Source: Nitrososphaerota archaeon
GTDB lineage: Archaea > Thermoproteota > Nitrososphaeria > Nitrososphaerales > UBA57
Direction of reading: 5' to 3'
Assembly: GCA_022572285.1 (NCBI GenBank)
Contig: JACZWF010000112.1
Coordinates: 1 to 5,296, forward strand
DNA: 5,296 bases
The translations under genes were made by a program, and so were the position numbers. Shown in pieces: positions 1 to 5,296 of the stretch. A model generated the notes under the pieces. The model was not told the DNA's origin. It made no database searches and was given only the letters and a program-made list of their open reading frames with translations. The first letter of the stretch is position 1. Every line of letters begins with the position of its first letter.

Positions 1-1598
1 TCAGAGAAGGAAACCTTGTTGTAATAGATCAAGATTTCAAGATTTTGTCTTGCCTTCGGAAGCTCAAGGTGAGACATAGAGAGATTTCCCCCGGCAACAA
101 ATACTCCCTTCCTCCAACCCGTGGAAAGAGTCTTCTCGACCTAGATAGATCGTCTCTCGATCGTTTGTTAGAAACTGACCTACAAGCTTCCAAATGGATT
201 GGACGAACATTCTCTCTCTCTCGTAAATATACGGAAGAAATACTATCACAGGCAGCTATTCCACCTGATGCCGTTGGATCATCCATGAATCAGGAGAACC
301 TGGACCGGATCTTCTCCGCTGCCGAAGTTCTGCGTAGAAGTATTCTGGCACCTGACTCCCCCGTGTGGATCCTATCGGATGGTAGTCCCAGAGATGTAAT
401 ACCCACGAGATTTCGAACTCTGGAATCATGGGCATTGGTGCAATCACCGTCTCTCATGACGGCAATCGACGAGGTCTTTACCCATGAGTTAAAACACGGA
501 ACCGAGAATCGGGAGGACGACCCACTCAGACAGAAGATCAAGGTGCTCGAAAAATCGATAGAAAGACAGGACCAGTCAAGAGAGGATGCGATTCAAATCG
601 CCGCAACATTAAGACATCTTGCTGGACTTATTCAAGGTCGATCGGGAAGTATAGAGGATATATTGAAAGATTCTAAGACCAAGTATAGCATATCAAAGGC
701 AGGCGGCATCACAATTTCTGTGCAAGCGAGTGAATTCGAAACGGAAAGCGGAATTTCTCCCATGAAGCTTGCTTCAACCTTATTCAACAGAGCAAAGGAG
801 AACGAGCTAAAAGAAAAAGCAATTCTGGACGCTCGTCTTCGTCTTCAGGGTGATCTTGAGAAAATAAGAACGAATGCATCTCTGTCCGCTCAGAAAAGAA
901 AGACTCTCGTTAATCGGGCTACCCCACTCTGGTTCGAGAGGTATAGATGGTTCAAAACTTCCGATGGACTCCTGAGCATAGGCGGAAGGGACGCGCATTC
1001 GAACAGTGCGATAATTCGTAAGCACACAAAACCGGGGGATGTGGTCTTTCATGCAGAGATAGTAGGCTCTCCATTCTTCGTCCTTAAAGGAATTGGGGAG
1101 GTCGAAGAAGGAAATTCCTTTGCTGAAGTAGCCCAAGCTGCCTTCTCCTTCAGTCGAGCATGGAGAGAAGGAGTTGCTGGCGACGCCTACTGGGTCCGAC
1201 CGGAACAGGTTAAGACCCAGGCACCTAGTGGCATGTATCTATCCAGAGGGAGCTTCCTAATCGAAGGGAAGAAGAATTTCGTTAGAGGATTAGTTCCAGA
1301 AATCGCCATCGGTGCATGCAGACTCGACAATAATCGTTTTGGGCTCATGGGCGGCCCCAAGGAAGCGGTTCGCAAGAATTCCGTGGTCTACCTAGTTCTC
1401 AGATCAGAGAGGAGTAAAGCATCAGACACAGCAAAGAAGGTGAAGAATGAGATTCTCGGCCTCCTCAATTGGAACATGGAGGTTATGGATGTCTACAAGT
1501 CCATGAGCCTTGATGAGTACGTTCGAGTCTTGCCTGCTGGGGGAGGAAGGATAGTGATGAAGGCTGCAGGTGAGAAGAGAGAAGAAAAACTGATCTGA
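1..1598 (+). CDS. rqcH: NFACT-family ribosome quality control protein (archaeal RqcH/Rqc2 homologue), 5' partial
   Basis: Homologues (bacterial RqcH, eukaryotic Rqc2/NEMF) bind the stalled large ribosomal subunit in the cytoplasm and recruit tRNA to add C-terminal tails to the blocked nascent chain. The frame is open from base 3 and already reads GNLVVIDQDFKIL, the end of the NFACT-N domain, so the true start lies upstream and roughly the first 110-130 residues are missing; a TTG at 45 is only an internal codon. In order: end of NFACT-N to about 115 (PGNKYSLPPTRG); a helix-hairpin-helix-like segment at about 140-350; two charged helical, probably coiled-coil stretches at about 530-670 and 770-910; NFACT-R from about 924 (PLWFERYRWF, GGRDAHSN at 981-1004, VVFHAEIVGSPFF); then SRAWREG, AYWVRPEQV, APSGMYLSRGSF and a C-terminal tail. 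The family's catalytic Asp-Arg pair would lie outside the window. The gene ends in TGA, 36 nt before pyrC. The family call is firm; alanine-tailing activity is inferred. Confidence 0.93.
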   Translation, partial: REGNLVVIDQDFKILSCLRKLKVRHREISPGNKYSLPPTRGKSLLDLDRSSLDRLLETDLQASKWIGRTFSLSRKYTEEILSQAAIPPDAVGSSMNQENLDRIFSAAEVLRRSILAPDSPVWILSDGSPRDVIPTRFRTLESWALVQSPSLMTAIDEVFTHELKHGTENREDDPLRQKIKVLEKSIERQDQSREDAIQIAATLRHLAGLIQGRSGSIEDILKDSKTKYSISKAGGITISVQASEFETESGISPMKLASTLFNRAKENELKEKAILDARLRLQGDLEKIRTNASLSAQKRKTLVNRATPLWFERYRWFKTSDGLLSIGGRDAHSNSAIIRKHTKPGDVVFHAEIVGSPFFVLKGIGEVEEGNSFAEVAQAAFSFSRAWREGVAGDAYWVRPEQVKTQAPSGMYLSRGSFLIEGKKNFVRGLVPEIAIGACRLDNNRFGLMGGPKEAVRKNSVVYLVLRSERSKASDTAKKVKNEILGLLNWNMEVMDVYKSMSLDEYVRVLPAGGGRIVMKAAGEKREEKLI

Positions 1599-1623
1599 AC
1601 TAAAAACAATCATGCGGTCAACT

Positions 1624-1629
1624 AGGAGA
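1624..1629 (+). promoter_or_regulatory. Shine-Dalgarno site for pyrC
   Basis: AGGAGA lies about 5-6 nt before the TTG at 1635 and matches the anti-Shine-Dalgarno end of archaeal 16S rRNA. It decides the TTG start over the in-frame ATG at 1668, which would delete the first beta strand of the protein. The 36-nt gap 1599-1634 shows no convincing TATA box, so pyrC is probably co-transcribed with the upstream gene. Confidence 0.7.
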
Positions 1630-1634
1630 TATCT

Positions 1635-2939
1635 TTGAAGGATGATATTAGAATAGTAAACGCAAGAATGTGGGACGGCTTCTCCCTAGTGAACCTGGGG
1701 TTCACCCTGAAGGGGGGTCGAATTGCAAGGATCGCCGCCGATTCGCATCTGCCTGAAGCAGAGAGGACGTTTGATGCTATGGGGATGGCAGTCTTTCCGG
1801 GCTTTATCGATTCACATGTCCATCTACGAGATTTCGGCGATTCGCACAAGGAAGATTTTCTATCTGGGACCGGGGCAGCAGTTGCCGGGGGGTTCACCAC
1901 GGTGTTAGATATGCCTAACACATCGCCTCCGGTTACCACAGCGCCAGTGCTAGTTGAACGAAAACAAAAGGCAAGAGGAATGATACTATCGAACGTCGGT
2001 TTCTACTCCTCCCCGGCTACAATCGATGATGTCGGAGCACTGAGTGGAGCCGGCTCCATAGCATTCAAAGTTTACTTAGCGAGTAGGTTGGAAGGGACAA
2101 TCGATTATTCCAACATGGCGCAGTTGAAGAACCTGATGTCAAGGATCAGGAGCGAAAAGGGCCTTCTAGTAATACATGCGGAAGATGCCACATTTTTTCT
2201 TAAAAAGGAAAATGCTGGAATCGATTATCGTCCCGTGAAGGCCGAAACCGTGGCAATCGACAAGGTTATCGAAGCTGCCAATAGAACAAGGTGCTCAGTG
2301 CATATCGCTCATATTTCTACAATGCGTGGTCTGAGAAAAGTTACAATGGCTAAGATGGATGGAACTGATATTTCTTGTGAATCGTCCCCACATCATTCGT
2401 TGCTAGACCAAGAGAATACCTCGATGTCATCATTAACCTGTTGCGTCCCTCCTCTACGGAGTAGGTCAGATCGAGAGGCCGTTTTTGCGGGAATTGTGAA
2501 TGGGTCCGTTGAAATGATCGCTTCAGATCACGCGCCACATTCACTAGAAGAAAAGCAAAATGAGATGGTGCCAGGATTCCCAGGACTTGAGGTCACACTC
2601 CCACTCATGTTAGATATGGTATCAAAAGGTGCGCTTACATTGAAGCGACTATGCGAATTGATGATTTCATACCCATGTGCAAGATTCAACCTTAAAGACC
2701 GAGGGGAGATTAGGGAGGGATATTGGGGAGACTTCACAATCGTAAACCTGAAAAAGAAGAACAGGATTAGAGCTGATAAATTCCATTCCAAGGCGAAGTA
2801 TTCACCGTTCGATGGGAGAGATGTAACGGGTTCTGTTTATGCTACTTTCGTGAAGGGAAGGACAGCATTCCTGGAGAACAGCTTGGTTGGGACTCCTGGC
2901 ATGGGTGAAGTGCTCGAAGGAAACGCGATTCCAAGTTGA
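1635..2939 (+). CDS. pyrC: Dihydroorotase, CAD-like with a carboxylated-lysine motif
   Basis: Dihydroorotase closes N-carbamoyl-L-aspartate to L-dihydroorotate, the third step of de novo UMP synthesis, in the cytoplasm. The 434-residue protein has the full amidohydrolase-superfamily set: IDSHVHLRDFG (metal ligands His61 and His63, substrate Arg65), LDMPNTSPP at 91-99, FKVYLAS with Lys145 at the position of the carbamylated bridging lysine of animal CAD dihydroorotase, VIHAED (His181), VHIAHIS (His226), SPHH at 251-254 and ASDHAPH (Asp298). The PGFPGLE loop at 313-319 is also typical. Length is normal for the family (about 420-450). The TTG start is supported by AGGAGA at 1624-1629 and by the first strand, DIRIVNARMWDG. 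The 3' end overlaps the next gene in another frame, which suggests coupled translation. No aspartate carbamoyltransferase gene is in view. Allantoinase and hydantoinase are the alternative family members, but HVHLRDFG and the DHAPH context favour dihydroorotase. Confidence 0.93.
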   Translation: MKDDIRIVNARMWDGFSLVNLGFTLKGGRIARIAADSHLPEAERTFDAMGMAVFPGFIDSHVHLRDFGDSHKEDFLSGTGAAVAGGFTTVLDMPNTSPPVTTAPVLVERKQKARGMILSNVGFYSSPATIDDVGALSGAGSIAFKVYLASRLEGTIDYSNMAQLKNLMSRIRSEKGLLVIHAEDATFFLKKENAGIDYRPVKAETVAIDKVIEAANRTRCSVHIAHISTMRGLRKVTMAKMDGTDISCESSPHHSLLDQENTSMSSLTCCVPPLRSRSDREAVFAGIVNGSVEMIASDHAPHSLEEKQNEMVPGFPGLEVTLPLMLDMVSKGALTLKRLCELMISYPCARFNLKDRGEIREGYWGDFTIVNLKKKNRIRADKFHSKAKYSPFDGRDVTGSVYATFVKGRTAFLENSLVGTPGMGEVLEGNAIPS

Positions 2940-3408
2940 CGGTATGCTGGGTAGCTTGGCTCGCAAGCTACGCATTTTTGGATTTGACACCGCATACCAA
3001 TCCGATTCTAGTGATAACGAACTTCTGAAGACGAGCAAAAGGGACCGGAGAGTCCTAGTCACTTCTGACAGGGAGCTCTATGAAAGAGCCCGAAAACACG
3101 AGATCGAATCAATCCTCATTACTAGCACAATCGATGAGGCCAGCATGCTTTTCATTTTCAAAAGTCTGAATTTGGAATACACGGAACCTACCCCTTTTTT
3201 TTCACGCTGTTCTCGGTGTAACGGGTTGCTCGAGAGGGATGGTCACGAGCAGATGACGGGTGCCTCTGAGCGAACGAGAAATCCAAAAATAATCTTCAGA
3301 TGCGTAAACTGTCAAAAGACGTACTGGGAGGGCAGTCACTGGAGGAAGCTCAGAAAGACCGCAGAGATTATAAGATTAGGACTAAATGATAAAACAGCAA
3401 ATCGTTAA
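2905..3408 (+). CDS. Mut7-C RNase-domain protein (PIN-like fold with C-terminal zinc ribbon)
   Basis: This family is predicted, mostly from fold comparison, to be a small metal-dependent RNase; the natural RNA target is not known. From the GTG at 2905 the protein has 167 residues, normal for stand-alone archaeal members. The N-terminal signature QVDGMLGSLARKLRIFGFD spans residues 10-28 with acidic Asp12; Asp37 and Asp55 (LVTSDREL) are further candidate metal-binding acids. The C-terminal half holds CSRC (Cys102/Cys105) and CVNC (Cys133/Cys136), a zinc ribbon ending in the family motif YWEGSHW. I prefer GTG 2905 because relatives begin just before the VDGM motif. An in-frame TTG at 2887, with GGAG at 2873-2876, would add six residues, while ATG 2944 would remove Asp12. 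The start overlaps the pyrC end by 35 nt (53 nt if TTG), and the stop overlaps the next ATG by one base. A T8 run at 3195-3202 sits between the two domains. Confidence 0.88.
   Translation: MKCSKETRFQVDGMLGSLARKLRIFGFDTAYQSDSSDNELLKTSKRDRRVLVTSDRELYERARKHEIESILITSTIDEASMLFIFKSLNLEYTEPTPFFSRCSRCNGLLERDGHEQMTGASERTRNPKIIFRCVNCQKTYWEGSHWRKLRKTAEIIRLGLNDKTANR
3195..3202 (+). repeat. T8 homopolymer inside the Mut7-C gene
   Basis: Eight consecutive T follow four C, encoding Thr-Pro-Phe-Phe-Ser at the junction between the nuclease domain and the zinc ribbon. Archaeal RNA polymerase can pause or terminate at oligo-T on the coding strand, and such runs also invite slippage or sequencing indels. The reading frame is intact through the run as given. 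Confidence 0.9.
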
Positions 3409-3887
3409 TGGAAATCAGCGACGAAATCGGTAAGTATCTTGTCACTATGGCTAAGAGGGCGATAATGGAGCGGGTGGCAAATCGCTGCGTACTCGCAGCT
3501 CCACCTAATGTCCCTGACCAGGCGATGACCAATACAGATGTCTTTGCAAGCACCAGAAATCATCATGATTCCAGAGGAATTCATGGTTGTGTGTGTCTTC
3601 CCTCCCCCGAGCGACCATCAATAGATTCCATATTGGAGTCTGCAATTTCTGCAGCGATTAGAGATCCTCGTTTCCTCCTCATAGAATCGAGGGAGCTCGA
3701 AACGACACGGATCGGGGTGTGCGCCCCTACAATGTCGGGCCTCATCGGTATGGAAGATCGGTTGTGTACCCCGGACACAATCAGGGTCGGCAGAGACAGC
3801 GTTATCGTTCGTTGCTCCTCCGGGAGTGGTCTGCCTCTACCACACCTAGCTCCAGGACAGGGATTCGACTCGAATGAGTCTATGTGA
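3408..3887 (+). CDS. AMMECR1-domain protein, ended early by an in-frame TGA (possible pseudogene)
   Basis: The AMMECR1 family is found in all domains of life and has no established biochemical activity; human AMMECR1 is named for a contiguous-deletion syndrome. The ATG shares a base with the Mut7-C stop (TAATG), so translation is probably coupled; no good Shine-Dalgarno site is visible nearby. The 159 residues show family landmarks: GKYLVTMAKRAI at the N-terminus, LESAISAAIRDPRF at about 76-89, PDTIRVGRDSVIV at about 122-134, and GLPLPHLAPGQGFD at 141-154. The family's hallmark LRGCIG reads IHGCVC at 58-63, and other usually conserved places are altered (IEV to IGV, LLPQV to LPLPHL). Full-length members have about 200 residues. 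Here the frame hits TGA at 3885-3887, yet the missing C-terminal block continues in the same frame to 4016, giving a 202-codon gene counting the TGA. Either a young pseudogene, a sequence error, or a truncated/readthrough product. The family call is confident; functionality is doubtful. Confidence 0.78.
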   Translation: MEISDEIGKYLVTMAKRAIMERVANRCVLAAPPNVPDQAMTNTDVFASTRNHHDSRGIHGCVCLPSPERPSIDSILESAISAAIRDPRFLLIESRELETTRIGVCAPTMSGLIGMEDRLCTPDTIRVGRDSVIVRCSSGSGLPLPHLAPGQGFDSNESM

Positions 3888-4016
3888 CAAGCCGCAATGA
3901 AAGCAGGAGGTCCTCCTAGTGTTTGGCTCCAGCCGGAGACTGAGGTTTACAAATTCGAAGCCTTAGTTTTCGAGGAATCAGAGCCCGGTGGAGTCGTGAG
4001 GCGAACTCGGGTGTGA
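3888..4016 (+). pseudogene. In-frame C-terminal remainder of the AMMECR1 gene beyond the internal TGA
   Basis: Directly after the TGA at 3885-3887, the same frame reads 42 residues beginning QAAMKAGGPPSVW, then PETEVYKFEALVFEE and GGVVRR, and stops at TGA 4014-4016. Known AMMECR1 proteins end in a block of the form TC-x-KAGLPPDAW followed by T-x-VY-x-F and a Glu-rich strand, so this is clearly the missing end of the same domain. No frameshift is needed to join the parts, and the TGA replaces a residue that is not strongly conserved (Ser in the relative I recall). The usual Cys before the KAG motif is Ala here. The glycosyltransferase start follows only 9 nt after this second TGA, as expected if 4016 was the original gene end. 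Confidence 0.82.
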
Positions 4017-4025
4017 CTAGACCAC

Positions 4026-5183
4026 TTGTCTGATCTCGTCTATATGCCGACCTTCGGGTCAGGACTTGGGCACGCAACTCGTATGGCTAGTGTAGCCAAT
4101 GGTCTAAAGAGCAAAGGGCTCAGTGTTCATTTTTCTTCTTTCAAGGAGGGATTGGATTACCTCACCCAGAGTGGATATCCATGTGATAGTGTTTCGCCCA
4201 TAGATGTTGCGTGGAGTGCGGAGGGACATCCTTCGGTCGGGCTGACATTGCAGAGAATGCCTAAGATGTTTGCTAGGTTCTCAAAACATGTCAAGCTGGA
4301 AGCACAGAGAATCCTCAAATTAAGGCCCAAGGTAATTTTCAGTGATTCACGACTTTCCCCGATTATCGCGGCTACCCTTCTGGGCCTCCCTTCATTAAGC
4401 CTATTGAATCAAATCCGAGTTCTTCTTCCAAAACATGGGATCTTTCGACTCGCCGAACAAGCCGGCGCAGAGATCTTCGGGCAGCTGTGGGGATTATCAA
4501 GAGAGATTCTTATTCCTGATCTTTCTCCGCCTTATACCATTGCTTCTAAGAATGTTGGGAGAATCAGTTCGGTCGGAAACAAGATGCGCTACGTTGGATA
4601 CATCTCTTCAAATCGTTCTTCGGAATCAGATAAGATAGCCAAAATAAGAAAAAGCCTCGAGATCGATGGGAGGAAGCAAGTATTTTTTGCTCAGATAAGT
4701 GGACCTTCGGGAACTAAGGAGAGATTAATTGCTGAGATATCAAGAGCAGTTAGTGAACGATTTGTTCTCATTATTTCAGGTGGTATGCCTGGAGGACTTA
4801 CAGAGCCCGTGAGGATTGGAAATTCCTGGTTTTTCGAGTGGTGTCCGATCAGAGATGAACTATTCGAAATTGCCGATTATGCTTTGATACGTGGGGGCCA
4901 CTCCACCATCACCAAGTCGATCTCGTTGGGTAAGCCCATGCTGGTACTCCCAATTCCAAATCATACTGAGCAAATTGGTAATGCAGAACGAGTGGAGGAA
5001 TTGGGTCTCGGTATTTATTTGAGATCGAATGACATTTCCGGAAAAAAGCTGATCGAATCGATGGAAATGATAGCCTCTAACGATTCATACAAATCCAAGG
5101 TAGATCATCTAAAGAAGATCTCCTCAGAGTATGACGCGGTCGCTACTTGTGTAGAGAAGATATCTGAAGCATATGAAAAGTGA
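4026..5183 (+). CDS. MurG-like GT-B fold glycosyltransferase (probable UDP-sugar transferase)
   Basis: The 385-residue protein resembles the GT28/MurG-like GT-B group, which moves a sugar, often GlcNAc, from a nucleotide donor to a lipid or glycan acceptor at the inner membrane face. The N-terminal lobe starts with strand DLVYMP and the glycine loop GSGLGHATRM (11-20), then PKVIFSDSRLSPIIAA at 101-116. The C-terminal donor lobe has VFFAQISGPSG (219-229), LIISGGMPGG (248-257), FFEWCP (269-274), and the signature RGGHSTITKSISLGKP (289-304) followed by PNHTEQIGNAERVEELGLG (311-329), in which His, Thr, Glu and Gln match the family nucleotide-sugar contact region. No signal peptide or membrane helix is obvious. 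I chose TTG 4026 because the next in-frame start, ATG 4044, would cut off the first strand; no strong Shine-Dalgarno site is seen. Donor and acceptor are unknown; S-layer or N-glycan or glycolipid decoration is plausible in an archaeon without murein. It shares the AMMECR1 reading frame. Confidence 0.87.
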   Translation: MSDLVYMPTFGSGLGHATRMASVANGLKSKGLSVHFSSFKEGLDYLTQSGYPCDSVSPIDVAWSAEGHPSVGLTLQRMPKMFARFSKHVKLEAQRILKLRPKVIFSDSRLSPIIAATLLGLPSLSLLNQIRVLLPKHGIFRLAEQAGAEIFGQLWGLSREILIPDLSPPYTIASKNVGRISSVGNKMRYVGYISSNRSSESDKIAKIRKSLEIDGRKQVFFAQISGPSGTKERLIAEISRAVSERFVLIISGGMPGGLTEPVRIGNSWFFEWCPIRDELFEIADYALIRGGHSTITKSISLGKPMLVLPIPNHTEQIGNAERVEELGLGIYLRSNDISGKKLIESMEMIASNDSYKSKVDHLKKISSEYDAVATCVEKISEAYEK

Positions 5184-5192
5184 GCTCACAGA

Positions 5193-5211
5193 CTTTTATT
5201 CCTCTTCTCTT
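5193..5211 (+). terminator. Possible pyrimidine/T-rich termination region after the glycosyltransferase
   Basis: A TTTT-containing pyrimidine tract starts about 10 nt after the stop at 5183. A weak 5-bp hairpin (TTCTC 5205-5209 with GAGAA 5214-5218, 4-nt loop) overlaps it. Archaeal termination mainly needs T-rich coding-strand DNA, so this could end the operon, but the T runs are short and broken by C, and the call is tentative. Confidence 0.25.
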
Positions 5212-5224
5212 ATGAGAAAAGCAC

Positions 5225-5296
5225 TTGCAGACTACTGAGAAAACCTTCACCATTGAAGAAGCGTTTCGATCGCCTCCTCTAGTGCTCGTCAACCTC
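5225..5296 (+). CDS. Possible start of a further gene, 3' partial, unidentified
   Basis: After the glycosyltransferase stop, one + strand frame is open from just after a TGA at 5213-5215 to the right edge. From the first possible start, TTG 5225, it reads LQTTEKTFTIEEAFRSPPLV and then LVNL. A hydrophilic start followed by a hydrophobic strand looks protein-like, but 24 codons are too few to recognise a family. No clear ribosome binding site is visible. The gap from 5183 would be 41 nt, compatible with the same operon or a new unit after the T-rich region. Confidence 0.33.
   Translation, partial: MQTTEKTFTIEEAFRSPPLVLVNL

Noticed and set aside
29..541. Several open frames on the minus strand opposite the rqcH gene
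   Set aside because: They lie antisense to a well-supported NFACT coding frame, show no recognisable motif, and look like shadows.
807..1136. 109-codon minus-strand open frame
   Set aside because: It is antisense to the most conserved part of the NFACT-R domain; its residues do not resemble any family I know.
1599..1634. A promoter for pyrC in the 36-nt gap (A-rich CTAAAAACAA)
   Set aside because: The match to an archaeal TATA box is poor, no BRE is clear, and the short gap fits an operon.
1622..1939. 105-codon minus-strand open frame over the pyrC start
   Set aside because: It is opposite the dihydroorotase metal-binding motifs and has no supporting start signal.
3885..3887. Selenocysteine or pyrrolysine at the internal stop
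   Set aside because: Pyrrolysine uses TAG, not TGA. The family does not place a Cys at this exact position, and I see no convincing SECIS-like hairpin, so selenocysteine is not proposed as a feature.
5219..5296. A convergent minus-strand gene ending near 5250, suggested by a protein-like string ALEEAIETLLQW
   Set aside because: The minus-strand frame giving this string has a TGA at about 5289-5291, so it is only some 13 codons long; the + strand frame in the same place is open to the window edge.

Overview
The window looks like a compact stretch of an archaeal chromosome. It carries five recognisable protein genes, all on the + strand, and probably the start of a sixth. The archaeal assignment rests on three things: the archaeal form of the NFACT/RqcH protein (GGRDAHSN and AYWVRPEQV motifs), a stand-alone Mut7-C RNase, and an AMMECR1-domain gene inside a tightly packed operon with Shine-Dalgarno use and many TTG/GTG starts. 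A mesophilic or moderately thermophilic lineage such as Thermoplasmatota would fit, but the exact phylum is inference. Base composition is balanced by eye (a little under 50% G+C).

Layout: (1) 1-1598, 3' part of an rqcH/NFACT gene whose frame is open at the left edge; (2) 1635-2939, a complete CAD-like dihydroorotase (pyrC) with a TTG start and a clear AGGAGA ribosome binding site; (3) about 2905-3408, a Mut7-C RNase-domain protein with a zinc ribbon, its start buried in the pyrC 3' end; (4) 3408-3887, an AMMECR1-domain gene joined by a TAATG stop/start overlap, cut short by an in-frame TGA although recognisable AMMECR1 C-terminal coding continues in the same frame to a second TGA at 4014-4016; (5) 4026-5183, a MurG-like GT-B glycosyltransferase starting 9 nt after that second TGA; (6) 5184-5296, a short pyrimidine-rich gap and an open frame from about 5225 running off the right edge.

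The overlaps and short gaps (36 nt, overlap, 1-nt overlap, 9 nt) suggest one transcription unit. Its members touch ribosome quality control (RqcH), pyrimidine synthesis (PyrC), probable RNA cleavage (Mut7-C), an AMMECR1 protein of unknown biochemical role, and glycan assembly. This looks like a housekeeping cluster, not a mobile or defence island. No transposase, CRISPR array, tRNA or rRNA was seen.

The most noteworthy feature is the AMMECR1 gene. Its frame is preserved across an internal TGA, its C-terminal block is conserved, but its signature motif (usually LRGCIG) reads IHGCVC. This points to a young pseudogene, a sequence error, or stop-codon readthrough. TGA is the normal terminator of the other genes here, so global recoding is unlikely.
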